Position numbers and translations under genes: made by a program. The notes under the pieces were generated by a model. The model was not told the DNA's origin. It was given only the letters and a program-made list of their open reading frames with translations, and ran no database searches. From Actinostola sp. cb2023 (Eukaryota > Cnidaria > Anthozoa > Actiniaria > Actinostolidae), in NCBI GenBank assembly GCA_033675265.1, contig JAUJYZ010001076.1:124001-188000 (forward strand): DNA of 64,000 nt, given 5' to 3'. Shown here one piece after another: positions 8,777 through 19,934 of the stretch (positions are counted from its first letter, which is position 1; every line of letters begins with the position of its first letter).

Positions 8777-9583
8777 GAGAGCGGTAAAATGTCACAAGCC
8801 ATGGGAAGAGGAGACAAGCGGGCATGCTCAGTCCGACTTGCTTTAGAGCATGATGTCACAAACAGAGTCAGCCCGGCCGATGTGGTGGAATTTTTGTACG
8901 AGGATGGTGAGTGCGATAAAGGAGTAATCAAATGCGTCCAGACGGACAGAGATGGCTCGATTGTGGTGACCTTCGAGAGTCAGAAGCACGTGGAGCGAGT
9001 GCTCAACTTGGGCACGGTCACCATCAATGGATATCCAGTGGTAGTGTCGGCGGCAGACGCCAGGAGAAAATACGTGAAGATCTACTATCTGCCGTACGAG
9101 GTGGAAAATAAAGACCTACTTGCTGAACTAGGAGAGTATGGGCACGTTTATCACATTCGAAGAGACGGGATGGCAGGACACCCGGGGATCGAGTCAGGGG
9201 TGAGGACGGTGACCATGTCGCTCAATCACCCGATCCCTAGTTTCTTAAAGGTAGTCGGTTGCCACGTGAAAGTCTATTACCGAGGTCAGCTACAGACGTG
9301 TAGGAAGTGTGGTAGCTGCGGCCACTTCGTGAAAGACTGCCCGGAGGTGGAATGCTATCGCTGCCGAATGCCAGGGCATATTTCAATTTATGCAGTTTTG
9401 GGGAAATTGAATATTTTGGAATAAGAAGTAAATAAAGCAATAAGAAGTACAAGTTGTAAAGGGTGTAAATAAGTAGAATTATGAGGTTTAGAGTTTTGAG
9501 TATAATGTAGGAAAAATTGTGTAACTGGGTTAGTGCCCATTTGTTTTAATCTTTATTAAAGATTTTATAAAATAAAATAAAAA
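8777..9583 (+). mobile_element. Element 3: U1-headed, internally deleted lineage-1 LINE
   Basis: It begins at U1 nt 70 like element 2, has an ORF1 cut near 9383, then continues directly in family 3' UTR sequence (AATTTATGCAGTTTTGG) and ends with the usual A-rich tail. The flank after it is ATCTG of U2 type, not U1. The 5' half is therefore U1-associated and the 3' half U2-associated, as if two copies had recombined. Confidence 0.8.
8789..9424 (+). pseudogene. LINE ORF1 protein, element 3, truncated by internal deletion
   Basis: The ATG at 8789 opens a frame with CSVRLALEHDVTNRVSPADVV, the RRM-like region (VKIYYLPYEVEN, GEYGHVYHIRRDG) and the first CCHC knuckle (CRKCGSCGHFVKDC). The second knuckle breaks off after CYRCRMPGHIS and the frame runs into 3' UTR sequence, ending at 9424. 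The acidic and C-terminal parts are missing. The N-terminal region is otherwise uninterrupted for about 195 codons. Confidence 0.85.
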
Positions 9584-10885
9584 ATCTGTGATATTTATTG
9601 AGAGATCCTTGATCGCGGTCAGCTAGACTAAGTTTCTTCGGTTCGGCCGAACGAAACTTGAAAGAGAAGTTGTAACCATCAAAATGTACTTTGGAGGAGA
9701 AAGGAGACGTTGTTCAGTCAGGCTCGCCTTGGAGCACGATGTAACTGGGAAGGTCACCCCATCAGATGTGGTAAAGTTTTTGCACACAGAAGGAGAATGT
9801 GAAGAGGGAGCGATCAAATGCGTGCAGACGGACAAGGACGGTGATTGTGACTTTCGAAAGTCCAGGTTACGTGGAACAAATACTGAAGTTCGGGACGATA
9901 ACGATGAATGGATTCCCTGTGGTTGTAACAAGTGTTGACGCGAGAAAGAAATAAGTGAAAGTCTACTACCTACCATATGAGGTGCACAATCGAGATCTGG
10001 TGGGAGAATTGTCGAAATACGGCCATGTGTACAATGTACGCAGGGATACCATGGTCAACTACCCCGAGATCGAGACGGGAGTAAGGATGGTGACGATGGC
10101 GCTGGTGGGTTTCCAAGCTAAAATTTTCTACAGGGGACAAACACAAATGTGCCGAAAATGTGGGGCAACAGACCACTTTGTAAGAGACTGTCCAGACAAA
10201 GAATGCTTTAGATGTAGACAACCGGGACACGTTTCTAAGGACTGCACAGAAGACGCTAGATGTTCGCGCTGTGGGGAAGAGGGACACACAAGCTGGTCAT
10301 GTCAAGCCGCCCATGTCTATCCCAAACCAAGGTCGGTCATGTCGGAGTTTCCATCGCTGGGAGAAGCTGTTGCGAACACTAAAGGATCAGGATTCGCTTT
10401 CGCGGCGCCGACGTTCACATTTGCCCCACCAAGTGTAATAAAGAGCACACAGGAATTATTTACACAGGATAAGATACAAGACAGTACGCTAGAAGACGAT
10501 AGCGCGAAGGACATTACACAAGACAGCGTGGCGAATGAACAGAACAGTACGGGAAAGGAAGAGGGGGAACACGGCACAGGAGAATGACGAACAGAACACA
10601 GAGCAAGAAAAGTCAATGGAGGTCGAAGCGAAGGAGGGAGATAACGATGAACAGTCATCTGTGGAGTCGGAGGGGTTGTCAGAATCTGAGATGGAAGCGA
10701 AGGAAGCGTCGGCCAAGCGACCGGCCTCGCCGACAACAAGAGGAAGAGTGAAGCTGCGGAAAGAGTTAGAGGAGATTCGGACAATTCTGAAGGATCAATA
10801 GGTATTTCAAGAGTTCGTGATGCTTTAGTTTAGTATTTATTTCGTAGAGATTTGTAATCTTGAATATATGTAATGAGTGTAGTTT
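9584..10885 (+). mobile_element. Element 4: U2-type lineage-1 LINE, 5' part
   Basis: It starts with ATCTG and the leader TGATATTTATTGAG that also follows U2 directly in element E (63445 on). The 5' hairpin is at 9632-9657. ORF1 ends at 10801, and the family inter-ORF sequence (TAATGAGTGTAGT) stops near 10885, where a tyrosine-recombinase element begins. The 3' UTR resumes at 13864. ORF2 is absent from both sides. Confidence 0.8.
9684..10801 (+). pseudogene. LINE ORF1 protein, element 4 (frameshifts and stop)
   Basis: The start MYFGGERRRCSVRLALEHD is the same as in element E (63538). A 4-base loss near 9841, a TAA near 9953 where element E has a Tyr codon, and a later shift near 10580 break the frame. 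The middle part (9955-10587) keeps the RRM-like region and three CCHC knuckles (CRKCGATDHFVRDC, CFRCRQPGHVSKDC, CSRCGEEGHTSWSC). The last part (10535-10801) keeps the acidic region and KEASAKRPASP with the basic tail. It lacks a segment near 10110 that element E retains. Confidence 0.85.
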
Positions 10886-10978
10886 AGCCAGTGTAGTTTA
10901 GCCAGACATTTGGCTTGGTTTGTGCATAAGGTTATCCATTAAACTTAATATATTCTGTATGTGGTATACACCTTTTCA

Positions 10979-13236
10979 GATTTAGTTCGAGATGCCTTAT
11001 GTGGTCAATTTAATTATGTTCAAGATGCAAAGTTGCAGATCCTAGCGAGGTCCCTACCTGACGTTTTGGTGGAGAGTAAAGCTAAGAACACTCAGAAGAA
11101 ATATCAACGAGCTGGCTTCGAAAGATGAAAGAAATGGTCGGAATTTTTTCCGAAGTGACTATACTTCCGGCCTCAAACACTTGTGTGTGTTTATTTATAC
11201 TTAGTTTAATACAAGATGGAGTTTCCTGTAGTATTGTGGATGAAGTTCACTATGGGTTGAAATGGTTACATCAAATAGCTGGATATGAGGATCCATGCAA
11301 CGCAGCCATAGTTTTCGTCTGCATTCGAGGCTGCTAAAAGGCTTTTAAGTATCCCAGTTCATAAGAAAGAAGCCGTTACCCCTGAAATAATACAGCTATT
11401 ATTTAGTAAGTTTGGGAAACCTTCGGCTAATTTGTCTGATTTGAGGGTTCTAATACTTAGTGTTTTATGTTATGCTGGCTTTCTACGTTTTAGCGAACTA
11501 GTGAATTTAAGGCGTTGTGACTTTCATTTTGAAGATACTTTCATGCGCGTTGTCATCGAACGCAGTAAGACGGATATTTACAGGGATGGTGCTTGGGTAG
11601 TTTTAGCAAAAACGGTTAAAAGTACTTGCCCGGTAACGCTTACTTTAAGGTATTTTGAGACTGGTTATATATATTACACCAGACTCTAACGAATTAATTT
11701 TTCGTCCTGTTAAGTTTTTGAGCAAAACAGGTGTTTACAAGTTTCGTGACCTCAGTCAGTTATCGTATACTAGAGCTCGGGAAATTGCTTTGAGTGCATT
11801 TGATAGCATCGGACTTCCCAAACAAGATTACAGGTTGCATAGTTTTCGAGCGGGTGGGGCGTATGCGGCTGCAAATGCTAATATTGGCGACCGTTTATTT
11901 AAAGGGGGACTGTGATGAAAATTGTTCGAAATTTAATTTAACTGAAACTTCATTGAATAATTCTTCAAGGGTGCAATAATCACTAGTTAAAATCTTTTTT
12001 CGATATTCCAGAGGGAAGTGCTATATTTTTATGAATCTTTAGAGGAGTCAGTGACGTCATCTACTCAACCAAACCGTTCAGCTCCATACATTTCTTTGTA
12101 TTTTGTGAGTCAAAATATATCAATGTTTCGTTCAGATAACAGCTCTGCACTGAAGAAAACTGGTCAGACAATCAATCCTACGCACAAATAATGTAAGAAA
12201 ACTACTTCACCCAAACTTTTAGCTTCATAGAAATAAAACTAGTCGTTTCTAATAGAAAGTGAAATGCTGCGATGTATCGACTATTGAATTCAACGTGTGG
12301 TTCCTGATTTGGTTTGTTTACGTGACTGATTTGTTCCCGTACGCTGCCACAATATGTCAGTGAACTCGATCCGACTGGCAGTCAGCGATAGCATGGCTGT
12401 ATCTCGGATGATTTGTCTTTCAGGGACATCCAAGTACATCCTGTCTCCTTCTTTCAATCATATGATCGACTGTAGAACTGGACATATTTTAAAAACACTA
12501 CATCGTTCTTGACCTTGATGAATGACATGAATGCTTTCAGCAATATAAAGTTGACTTTGTCATATGATCAAACTGTACTGAGTAAACAAGCGCTTACCCG
12601 GCGTCGATTCATTCAAAATGGCAAGCTTTCAACTGCGTAAACCAAAGACTTGGCCTGAAGATCGCCGTTTTGAATGAATCGTAGCCAGAGCTAAGCCTTT
12701 GTTTGGCAAGCTTGATATTCCAAGCAACATGAGACTCGACGAGGACTGCCACTGACCAAAAGTACTAGTCACAAAATCATCGCCCACGAATGAAATCCAC
12801 AGATCGAAGTATTTCACGGTTAATAACGTGCCCAGTACCCACTCGACCATATCAGACACAGGGAACCCGTCAAGAATAGTCTGCTGCTCCGCCTTACGGC
12901 TTCGCAGCAATAATTCAAGAAACCAATTACAAAGAAATATATGGAGCGAAGCCGTGTTGATTGTTTGGGTTGAGTAGATGACGTAACTGACACTTCTAAA
13001 GATTCATAAAAATGTAATACTTCCCTTACGAATTTTGAGAAAACACATTAACCAGTAATTGTATGGCTCTTTGAGATTATTTCAGTGAAGTTTCAGCTAA
13101 ATTAAATTGCGAACGATTTTCATCAGAGTCCCCCTTTAAGAGGCATGGGCGTTGGAGATCTGAAAAAGCTAAAGATGGCTATGTGAAAGACAATATTGAT
13201 TCTCTTTTGTCAGTATCGAGATCATTGGGTATTTAA
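10979..13236 (+). pseudogene. Tyrosine recombinase (integrase), degraded and split by a TTAA element
   Basis: Tyrosine recombinases cut and join DNA through an active-site Tyr. A splice-acceptor-like TTTTCAG precedes the readable part. The N-terminal core-binding region (LARSLPDVLVES, NTQKKYQRAGFER) has a TGA at 11126. The catalytic region has the first Arg (YAGFLRFSELVNL) and the His-x-x-Arg box (LHSFRAGGA). A 1.2-kb insertion then splits it. The end after the insertion is RHGRWRSEKAKDGYVKDNID, with the likely catalytic Tyr, and stops at 13236. At least two frameshifts (near 11320 and 11670) are also seen. Confidence 0.8.
11903..13135. mobile_element. TTAA-flanked non-autonomous DNA element, 1,233 bp
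   Basis: TTAA precedes (11899-11902) and follows (13136-13139) the element. Ends are AGGGGGACT and AGTCCCCCT, and long imperfect inverted arms of 200-250 bases follow. Removing the element and one TTAA rejoins the recombinase frame. TTAA targets are known for piggyBac, Kolobok and some Sola elements; no transposase is encoded here. The arms resemble those at 27743-28302, so both belong to one family. Confidence 0.85.
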
Positions 13237-13263
13237 TTTTTTCTGCTCCCGTTCTTTAAAGTT

Positions 13264-13362
13264 CGCACGCGTTGTCGTGTGGATACACTCCTGTAAGTCT
13301 GTCTAGTATTACTTGGTAAATGTTTTATATTCAGTTGAGCGGGGAGCGAATTAGAATATAAA
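13264..13362 (+). repeat. 99-bp direct repeat, copy B1
   Basis: It begins CGCACGCGTTGTCGTGTGG and ends GAATATAAA. It is repeated at 13765-13863 with only about two differences. It follows the recombinase stop codon by 27 bases. Confidence 0.85.
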
Positions 13363-13764
13363 TGTATTTATCAAGGGTTACGTAACTAGTGCACGGAGTG
13401 TGCAAGAATGTATTGTTGTGTTAAGGGAGTTAACGGTTCGTTAACGGGACGCTGATATATAAAGGAGTTGAAGCTCTGGTTGGGCATTTGCGTCCAACGT
13501 TTCGCGTTGTGTCTTTAAAAAATTAAATACCCAACTGGTTAGATTTAGCTTAGTTATAAGTTAACCTTAATCGTAGAAACCTGCTCCTAGAGATTGAGCT
13601 TACATTACAAATTCATATACAATTTATAGGCGTTTATTTATTATAAACCTACTTAAACATCCAGTTACATCATATCAATTGTAACGAGTATCTATATAAT
13701 CAATTGCAATCACTACGGTATATCTGTAACAATAATCCATGTTACTCATTGTTGAATAAAGACA

Positions 13765-13863
13765 CGCACGCGTTGTCGTGTGGATACACTCCTGTAAGTC
13801 TGTCTAGTATTACTTGGTAAATGATTTATATTCGGTTGAGCGGGGAGCGAATTAGAATATAAA
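13765..13863 (+). repeat. 99-bp direct repeat, copy B2
   Basis: This is the second copy of the repeat at 13264-13362. LINE 3' UTR sequence starts immediately after it, so it marks the right end of the recombinase element. Confidence 0.85.
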
Positions 13864-14040
13864 GGACTTTAGAGCGGTATTAGCAAATACTGAGTACCCA
13901 GTCCTTCTTAAATAAAGGTGGAGGTTGGATTTGAAAAGAAAAAACAAACAAATTATGAATATTAGCGAATATTGGAAATATTTGGAATAAAGAGTTAATT
14001 TATGCAGTTTTTGAAGCAATAACAACTGCAATAAATGGCA
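13864..14040 (+). mobile_element. Element 4 3' UTR remnant
   Basis: GGACTTTAGAGCGGTATTAG through the AAATAAAGGTGGAGG block and TTAATTTATGCAGTTTT match the 3' UTRs of elements 1 and C (near 6420-6530 and 55853-55960). The typical tail block is not found, so the 3' end is lost or has diverged after about 14040. Confidence 0.7.
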
Positions 14041-16990
14041 GAAGCTTATGATATAAGTTGGGAATGAAATTGAAAATAGAGAAATGAAAAACAGAGCGCA
14101 CACGGACTGTACACACATGCAGATGGTACTTGAGTCACAATGTCGCCTTCTGTTTTGCAGGGGTAACCATAGAACTTTCCAGATCATTATTTGCATTGTC
14201 GTAATTTGTAGACAACAATTTATTGTGGCGTGATATACTATCAGTATTTTACCATAGTTATAATTATCTTACTACTAGTCATTAGTCTTTGGAAAAGTCC
14301 TTCCTCTTTCTGTTGCTAAGCGCCCCGGGGAAGGACTTTTCAAACTTGATTCCTGCCAAATTTAGCGACCCAAAAACGGGTCGCTGCATATTAATTAACT
14401 GTTAACCAATCAGAATGGTCAGTCATAAACACACTTATCATCTGTCAATAAAACCGAACAGTAAGCACGTACGCATCGTCTCACGTTGCTTTAGGTCAAC
14501 TCACCATGAAATTGATATCTGAGGCGTTGAAAGAAGCTCAAAGAATAAGAGAATACAAAGAACTACGAGGAAGCCTTTTAACGAATGCTACAAGCGTTTG
14601 TCTGTAGTCTTTGATCCAAATAACTTTGGCTCAGAGCAAACAAATCTGATCTTGTGATGAGTGTTGGAGTTGACCCTGAATGAAACCAGACACCACGGTG
14701 TGTGTTACAAAACTCTCTCTAATTTATGGCGCGAAACGCAAATGAAAACCTTGCAAGCGGGACAAGTCAATCTCTTGCGACTTCGTCGCTCGCTCGGTCA
14801 CTTCGCGACCTCAATGGCTCGCTTTGCTCGCACATCTGGGATCTGCAAGTCTACTAGTCCTTTATGTACAAGTGCGGTGAAAAAAGAAGGAATAGAACAT
14901 TGAACTGCACAATGTATCTAGGCGAGGAACGCCTGGGATTCTCAATGTTATTTAGACTATGAGCGCATGTGTGGCCAGTATTTATCAGTTATTGAGAAAA
15001 TCTGATGAGACATCTAAACGTTCTTTTAGTCGAAAGTACATTTTTAGTATCGATTTTGCACATGATGATTGTGCCATTTTCCCATTAATACATTATGCAA
15101 GGTTAACACAAAGTTAAATGACATAAAATGTGTATATATACTCATGCGCCCATTTTTTTATTTTGTTCACCAACAAAATATTCTGAACTCCAATTCCTAT
15201 ACTATCCTCATGGAAAACGAGAACAAGTAGTTTAATTTTTTCAGCATAAACCATCCAGTAGGTCAGTAGAAAATGACAGAAACATGCAACAGACAATAAA
15301 TTGTCGACAAACTCCTCCGAAACATTAGCAAAATGCGACGACAAAGCCACCATTTTGTTTGTTTACCTCTACTTGGGGTTTATGTGCTGATAGACCACTA
15401 GTAGCAAACCAATCAGATTGCAGGATTTGCGATAGACCACTGGATGGTTTATGCTAATTTGAGATTGTTCAAAAAAGAAGTTCCAAAGCAGATCGCTTTG
15501 TTGCTAATATATGTGCAGATTTTCAAGATATACCAAAATGTGTGCATACTTAACAATTAGACCACGAGTTCGAGGTTTCTATGAGGCAATAGTCAACAAG
15601 GCGCATAGCACCGAATTGACTATCCTCATGGAAAACGAGAACGAGTAGTCTAATTGTTTTAGCATAAAGCATCCAGTAGGTCAGTAGAATGACAGAAACA
15701 AGCAACAGACAATACTTCGTCGAGAACATTGATGCTAAAATGTGTTAATATGATTGCAAAGGTTTTATATAAGTTTTTGTATAATCATTTCATTTCTTTC
15801 TCTGCCGGTTAATTGTTGGATACCCTACCTCCCCTCTCCCGCAGGCTTGTCGTTGATCAAGGTATTATGCAAATTAGATTCACAGTGACCCGAAAAGTGT
15901 TTTGAAATCATGGCGATCGATTTTAGAAGATATTTCCAGAAAATAAATACGTCTAAACAATCGCTTAAAAACAGATAGAGGAACAAGAATGCAAAGGAAT
16001 ATTCAAGTTCTTAACAGTTTTGACGGCTGGATATGCCATGGAAAGATATCCTGAAGCATTTCAAGCATAAATACAGAGAAAAGGTATGTTGTTTAACATA
16101 TTTAACTTGGCTCTGAAGTTAATAGAAACATTTTATGGACATTTTACCATTTGTCACGCAGTCACGCAATTGCGTTTTTGGTGTTTATCGAGTGATGAAT
16201 ACAAGAGTTTTCTGAGAAGCAAAATATTAATTGCCCAAACAAAACTTTCAAGATTCCAAAACTACATCATCTTCTTAGTATGCAACTGCAATATCATAAA
16301 ATTTGGATCACTGGCACATGACTAAAAAAACTATTTTTTTACCTACCGATTGGATTTTCCAAATAGTGCACTTTGATTTGGAATTTAAAGTGTATACAAA
16401 ACCAATTTTTTTCTACTTTTGATTTAAAGATGGTTATTTCTTAAAACGAAAAAAAAAATGTTTGGAGCACGTTTATAATAATAATAAACGTTTACCCGCT
16501 TTTTTTACGGTCCCAAAGTGGAGTTGTTGACACCGAAATTTGGTCCAGGGGACTGGGGAAGAGTGAGTTCAACGTCCTTGCCAAAGCGTGTTTACCTTTT
16601 TTTACCCGTACCATTTTACTTAAATATGATGGAATCAGATGAAAAAAGTACATCTTCTTCAAGTTCTTCAATTCAAAGTGACACCTATACCGATGAAATG
16701 GAAGTTTTGGTACAGTTTCAGCAGTATGAAGACGAACCATTGGCAAGTGACTCGAGTAGTATTACACGAAGATGGCGAGGTCGAATACGAAGAAGGACTT
16801 TCTCCGGCCGTTTTACGCTTTCGATCGATTCGAATAGCATATATAGCTAATTGCATAATCATTGTCGGGTTGAAAATCATGAAAGCTATGACCAAAACGA
16901 ATTCTGGGAAATTGAAACTCTCTAATAACACTGTCAAATCATCGACCTTTTTATCCAGACTTGTAGGAACTTAGTTAAATAGCTCATATA
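14041..16990. other. Non-coding stretch with minor repeats
   Basis: I found no supported gene. An inverted repeat, AAAAGTCCTTCC and GGAAGGACTTTT, lies at about 14293-14342. A direct repeat pair lies at 15201-15309 and 15619-15726. A short frame at 16629-16850 begins MESDEKST and is Ser-rich, then Arg-rich; nothing shows that it is real. Several AT-rich runs are present. The stretch ends at the Tigger transposon. Confidence 0.5.
15201..15309 (+). repeat. Direct repeat of about 108 bp, copy 1 (copy 2 at 15619-15726)
   Basis: Both copies start ACTATCCTCATGGAAAACGA and run through GACAGAAACA and CAACAGACAATA with scattered differences. They are 310 bases apart. No coding sequence or terminal repeat explains them; a decayed tandem or a MITE pair is possible. 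Confidence 0.7.
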
Positions 16991-17568
16991 CAGTGTGTTG
17001 CCCTAATTCCGGACGGTCCCTAATACCGGACACTTTGTGTTTGAAGCATTGTTATTCTATGTAAATTACTAATAAATTGAAATCGACATGGCCAGATTGA
17101 AGATTGATGAGTTTCCTTATCAGACATAAATCTTGGGCTTGCTGTCTTTCTTTTGAGCGGGAATATCCAAGATTTTATAAAGGTAAGTCGAGGGGCTATT
17201 TCGCAGAATTCCGTGCTTTCACTGTGCATCAAATTACCAAGCATAATCTCAGAAGCGATTGTTTTGCAAAATACGTGTCTTAAAATATTAATTTTTAGCA
17301 GATATCGTAGTTAGATGAATGTTTTACTCCGTGAATGAAAATCATTATCAACGGTTTCAAATTAAGTCGTTAGGCATCAATTAAAGATGTTGGTATATTT
17401 TTATCAGGTGTGCCTTATTCCCGGACAGAAAATATGCATTATAAAGGTTTTTCATATTCTCCAGTTAGTGTGTGTTTAACTCAACTATATTTGAGCGATA
17501 TATCTGGTTTCCATTTGAAAATAGCATACTTATATTTTTAAAACATTTGTAAACAAATAGGTTTTAAG

Positions 17569-19350
17569 ATGGCTCAAAAATCGCCATATCAAGACAGTTA
17601 TCAACACGCTATCCAAGACGTTACTGACGGCTTGAGCATAAGGAAAGCAGCAAGAAAGTGGGGGATCGCCCGGTCGACTTTGCATGACAGAATCCAGGGT
17701 AAAGTCAACCATGAAAAACCAGGCCGTCGTCCAATTTTAACGCCCGTTGAAGAGAACCATCTCACCGAATGGTTGATCGAAAGATCGAGACGCGGGTTTG
17801 GTGTCACGAAGGAAGAGTTTTTGGATACCGTTGAGACTTTTGTTACTAGAGACAAACGGATCACAATTTTCAGGGAAAACAGACCTGGAAATAAATGGTA
17901 TAGGGGCTTTATCAAGCGAAACCCTCAAGTAAAGCTAAGATCTGCACGCCCTCTTGATAAAAAGAGAGCTAAAATCACCCCGGAGGATCTGAATGACTGG
18001 TATGAGGGATACCATAATTTTATTCAAGAAATCGGGCTCTTAAACCGTCCCGCCCAGATTTGGAACTGTGATGAGACAGGTTTTGATTTGCGAGGGAGAG
18101 CTGGCAAGGTTATGGGGCCTAAGGAAGATAAAGATCAGCCATACAGAGTCTTGACAGGCTCAAGGGAGCACATCACCGTCTTGCCGTGTTTTAATGCTAC
18201 AGGACAGTGTATCCCACCCTACATTCTCTATGCGGGAAAACGCATTCCCACCAACTACAATCCTCTTGAGGGTGGAGTACCTGGAAGTGCTTTTTCTCTA
18301 ACTGAAAAGGGTTATATGACGGCACCTACGTTTTATATGTGGCTAGCTAACCATTTTATTCCCCATCTGTCACCCGCGAAACCAGTCGTTCTCCTGTTTG
18401 ATAGCGCTAATTGTCATATTGACTTAGAAACATTTGAGTTGGCAAAGAAAAATCAAGTTTACCTCTACGCTCTACTTAAAAATGCGACCCATCTTAACCA
18501 GCCTGCAGATGTTGGAGTCTTTGGGGCAATGAAACAGTCATGGTATAAGAATGTGAGGCAGTACTCCAGGCAGAATCCAAATACGGACATTAATAAAAAG
18601 AACTTTTGCTATGTTTTCAAGAACACTTGGGTTGAAGTGATGCGCCCTTCCCTCCTGATAGATGCGTTTAGAAAGTCAGGGATCTACCCAATTAACAGGC
18701 AGCAGATATCTAATGACCAGGTCAAAACATCTGTAGTTTACCGTGAAAACAAGGACACGCCTCTTGCTATAGCAGCTGTACAGCCATCACTGTCTTACAA
18801 CAAGTCTCAGTTAGACGCAGCTATGGCCCTGTCCTCGCTATCTGCATCTGTTCCAAATATCAGTGATCAGCCAGAAGTACAAGATAAGTCTGCTCCATCA
18901 GATATCGCTGAATTTGAAGTTCTTGAAAATACTCTGCAAACACCAGTGAAACAAATGTACAGGCGCCGAATGGAAGAGAGCTATGATTTGCCAGGCAGCC
19001 CTGCTTATAGGGCATGGAAGGTCTTGTATACATCAGTACACACTAATCTAGATCTGCCAAACATCCCACCGCAAGTACTAGTAACACAAGAGGAACCAAC
19101 CACACTCAAAAGCGTAGCCGAAACAAGCGTACGTGCATCTTCAGTCCTTGGAGAGATCCTTACTTACCCATCAGCAGAAAACGTTGAACGACGCAAAACT
19201 ACAAACAAATCTCTTCCAAACTTTTTAAATAGTGACGCTTCGATGACTATTATGCGAGATGATAAACTGAAGAAAGCAAGAGAAATTAAGAGAAAAAGAA
19301 GAAGGAAAAGAAAGAAGAAAAAAAGAACAAGAAGAAAAAAAAGACAGTAG
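17569..19350 (+). CDS. Tigger-type transposase (HTH + DDE_1), 593 aa, intact
   Basis: This is a cut-and-paste transposase of the pogo/Tigger branch of the Tc1-mariner superfamily. Residues 1-60 hold a psq-like helix-turn-helix (RKAARKWGIARSTLHDRI). Residues 60-125 hold a CENP-B/Tc5-type HTH. The catalytic core has Asp168 (WNCDETGF), Asp278 (LLFDSANCH) and Asp314 (NQPADVGVFG), i.e. a DDD triad in the usual motifs. The frame is open from ATG to stop at normal family length. The C-terminus is extremely Lys/Arg-rich, possibly a nuclear signal or a slipped A/G tract. It may be active, given perfect terminal repeats. Confidence 0.93.
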   Translation: MAQKSPYQDSYQHAIQDVTDGLSIRKAARKWGIARSTLHDRIQGKVNHEKPGRRPILTPVEENHLTEWLIERSRRGFGVTKEEFLDTVETFVTRDKRITIFRENRPGNKWYRGFIKRNPQVKLRSARPLDKKRAKITPEDLNDWYEGYHNFIQEIGLLNRPAQIWNCDETGFDLRGRAGKVMGPKEDKDQPYRVLTGSREHITVLPCFNATGQCIPPYILYAGKRIPTNYNPLEGGVPGSAFSLTEKGYMTAPTFYMWLANHFIPHLSPAKPVVLLFDSANCHIDLETFELAKKNQVYLYALLKNATHLNQPADVGVFGAMKQSWYKNVRQYSRQNPNTDINKKNFCYVFKNTWVEVMRPSLLIDAFRKSGIYPINRQQISNDQVKTSVVYRENKDTPLAIAAVQPSLSYNKSQLDAAMALSSLSASVPNISDQPEVQDKSAPSDIAEFEVLENTLQTPVKQMYRRRMEESYDLPGSPAYRAWKVLYTSVHTNLDLPNIPPQVLVTQEEPTTLKSVAETSVRASSVLGEILTYPSAENVERRKTTNKSLPNFLNSDASMTIMRDDKLKKAREIKRKRRRKRKKKKRTRRKKRQ

Positions 19351-19934
19351 AAGAAAAGAACAAAAAGAAAAAAAAGAAAGTAGAAGAAAAGAGCAAGCAG
19401 ACAAAAAAAGAAAAGTGGAAAGTGGCAAAAATGCGCCGAAACGTAGATAAACTCTCAACAAAGGTGAACATTGGCGGAGGAGTTTATTAAACTTTGAAAA
19501 TGAATGAAGTTTGTTTTCAACTGAGAGCTATATAGTTGAAAAGAAAATGTGTAATTTGCTTAGTTAATGGGAAGAAACAATGATTATTTTTCTCCCCTAC
19601 AAGTTATCACTAAATGAAAAGTTTAAATTATTTTAACTTGCAAAACACTGCTTTCTGGCATCTCCATTATTGCAGCGTTGATGAGAGACAGGACATCACT
19701 TGCATCACACCCTTCTTTAACCACAATGCTAAAGTTGCAAGGGATGACTGCACCTCCCCCTGGTGATGATGGTTTTGGCTAAGGTACAAAGCTTTGACAT
19801 GGATCACTCGTCTGGTCACTAGAAAATGTTGTGTTTTGAACATATATAATTATATAGAATTAATACAATATTATTTTAAATGCATGACTTATTAATTTAA
19901 AAAAAATATGAGAGTCCAATAAAAGCGACTTTAA
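19351..19934. other. Non-coding 3' part of the Tigger element
   Basis: An A/G-rich microsatellite continues from the Lys/Arg codons to about 19420. I see nothing else beyond AT-rich sequence. Confidence 0.5.

Larger units (their letters stand above)
10886..13863 (+). mobile_element. Tyrosine-recombinase element (DIRS/Ngaro-like) inside element 4
   Basis: Foreign DNA lies between element 4's inter-ORF sequence and its 3' UTR. It carries a tyrosine-recombinase pseudogene and, at its right end, two 99-base direct repeats (13264-13362 and 13765-13863) around a 402-base spacer. Ngaro-type elements have split direct repeats of the form B1-A2-B2 at that end, which this resembles. I could not find the matching A1 at the left end, so the left side may be truncated. 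No reverse transcriptase is present. Confidence 0.6.

Noticed and set aside
16518..16850. 110-aa Ser-rich ORF
   Set aside because: No recognised domain, a competing frame over the same bases and no support from context.
19225..19471. Ser/Phe-rich minus-strand ORFs
   Set aside because: Shadow of the Lys/Arg codons and A/G microsatellite at the transposase end.
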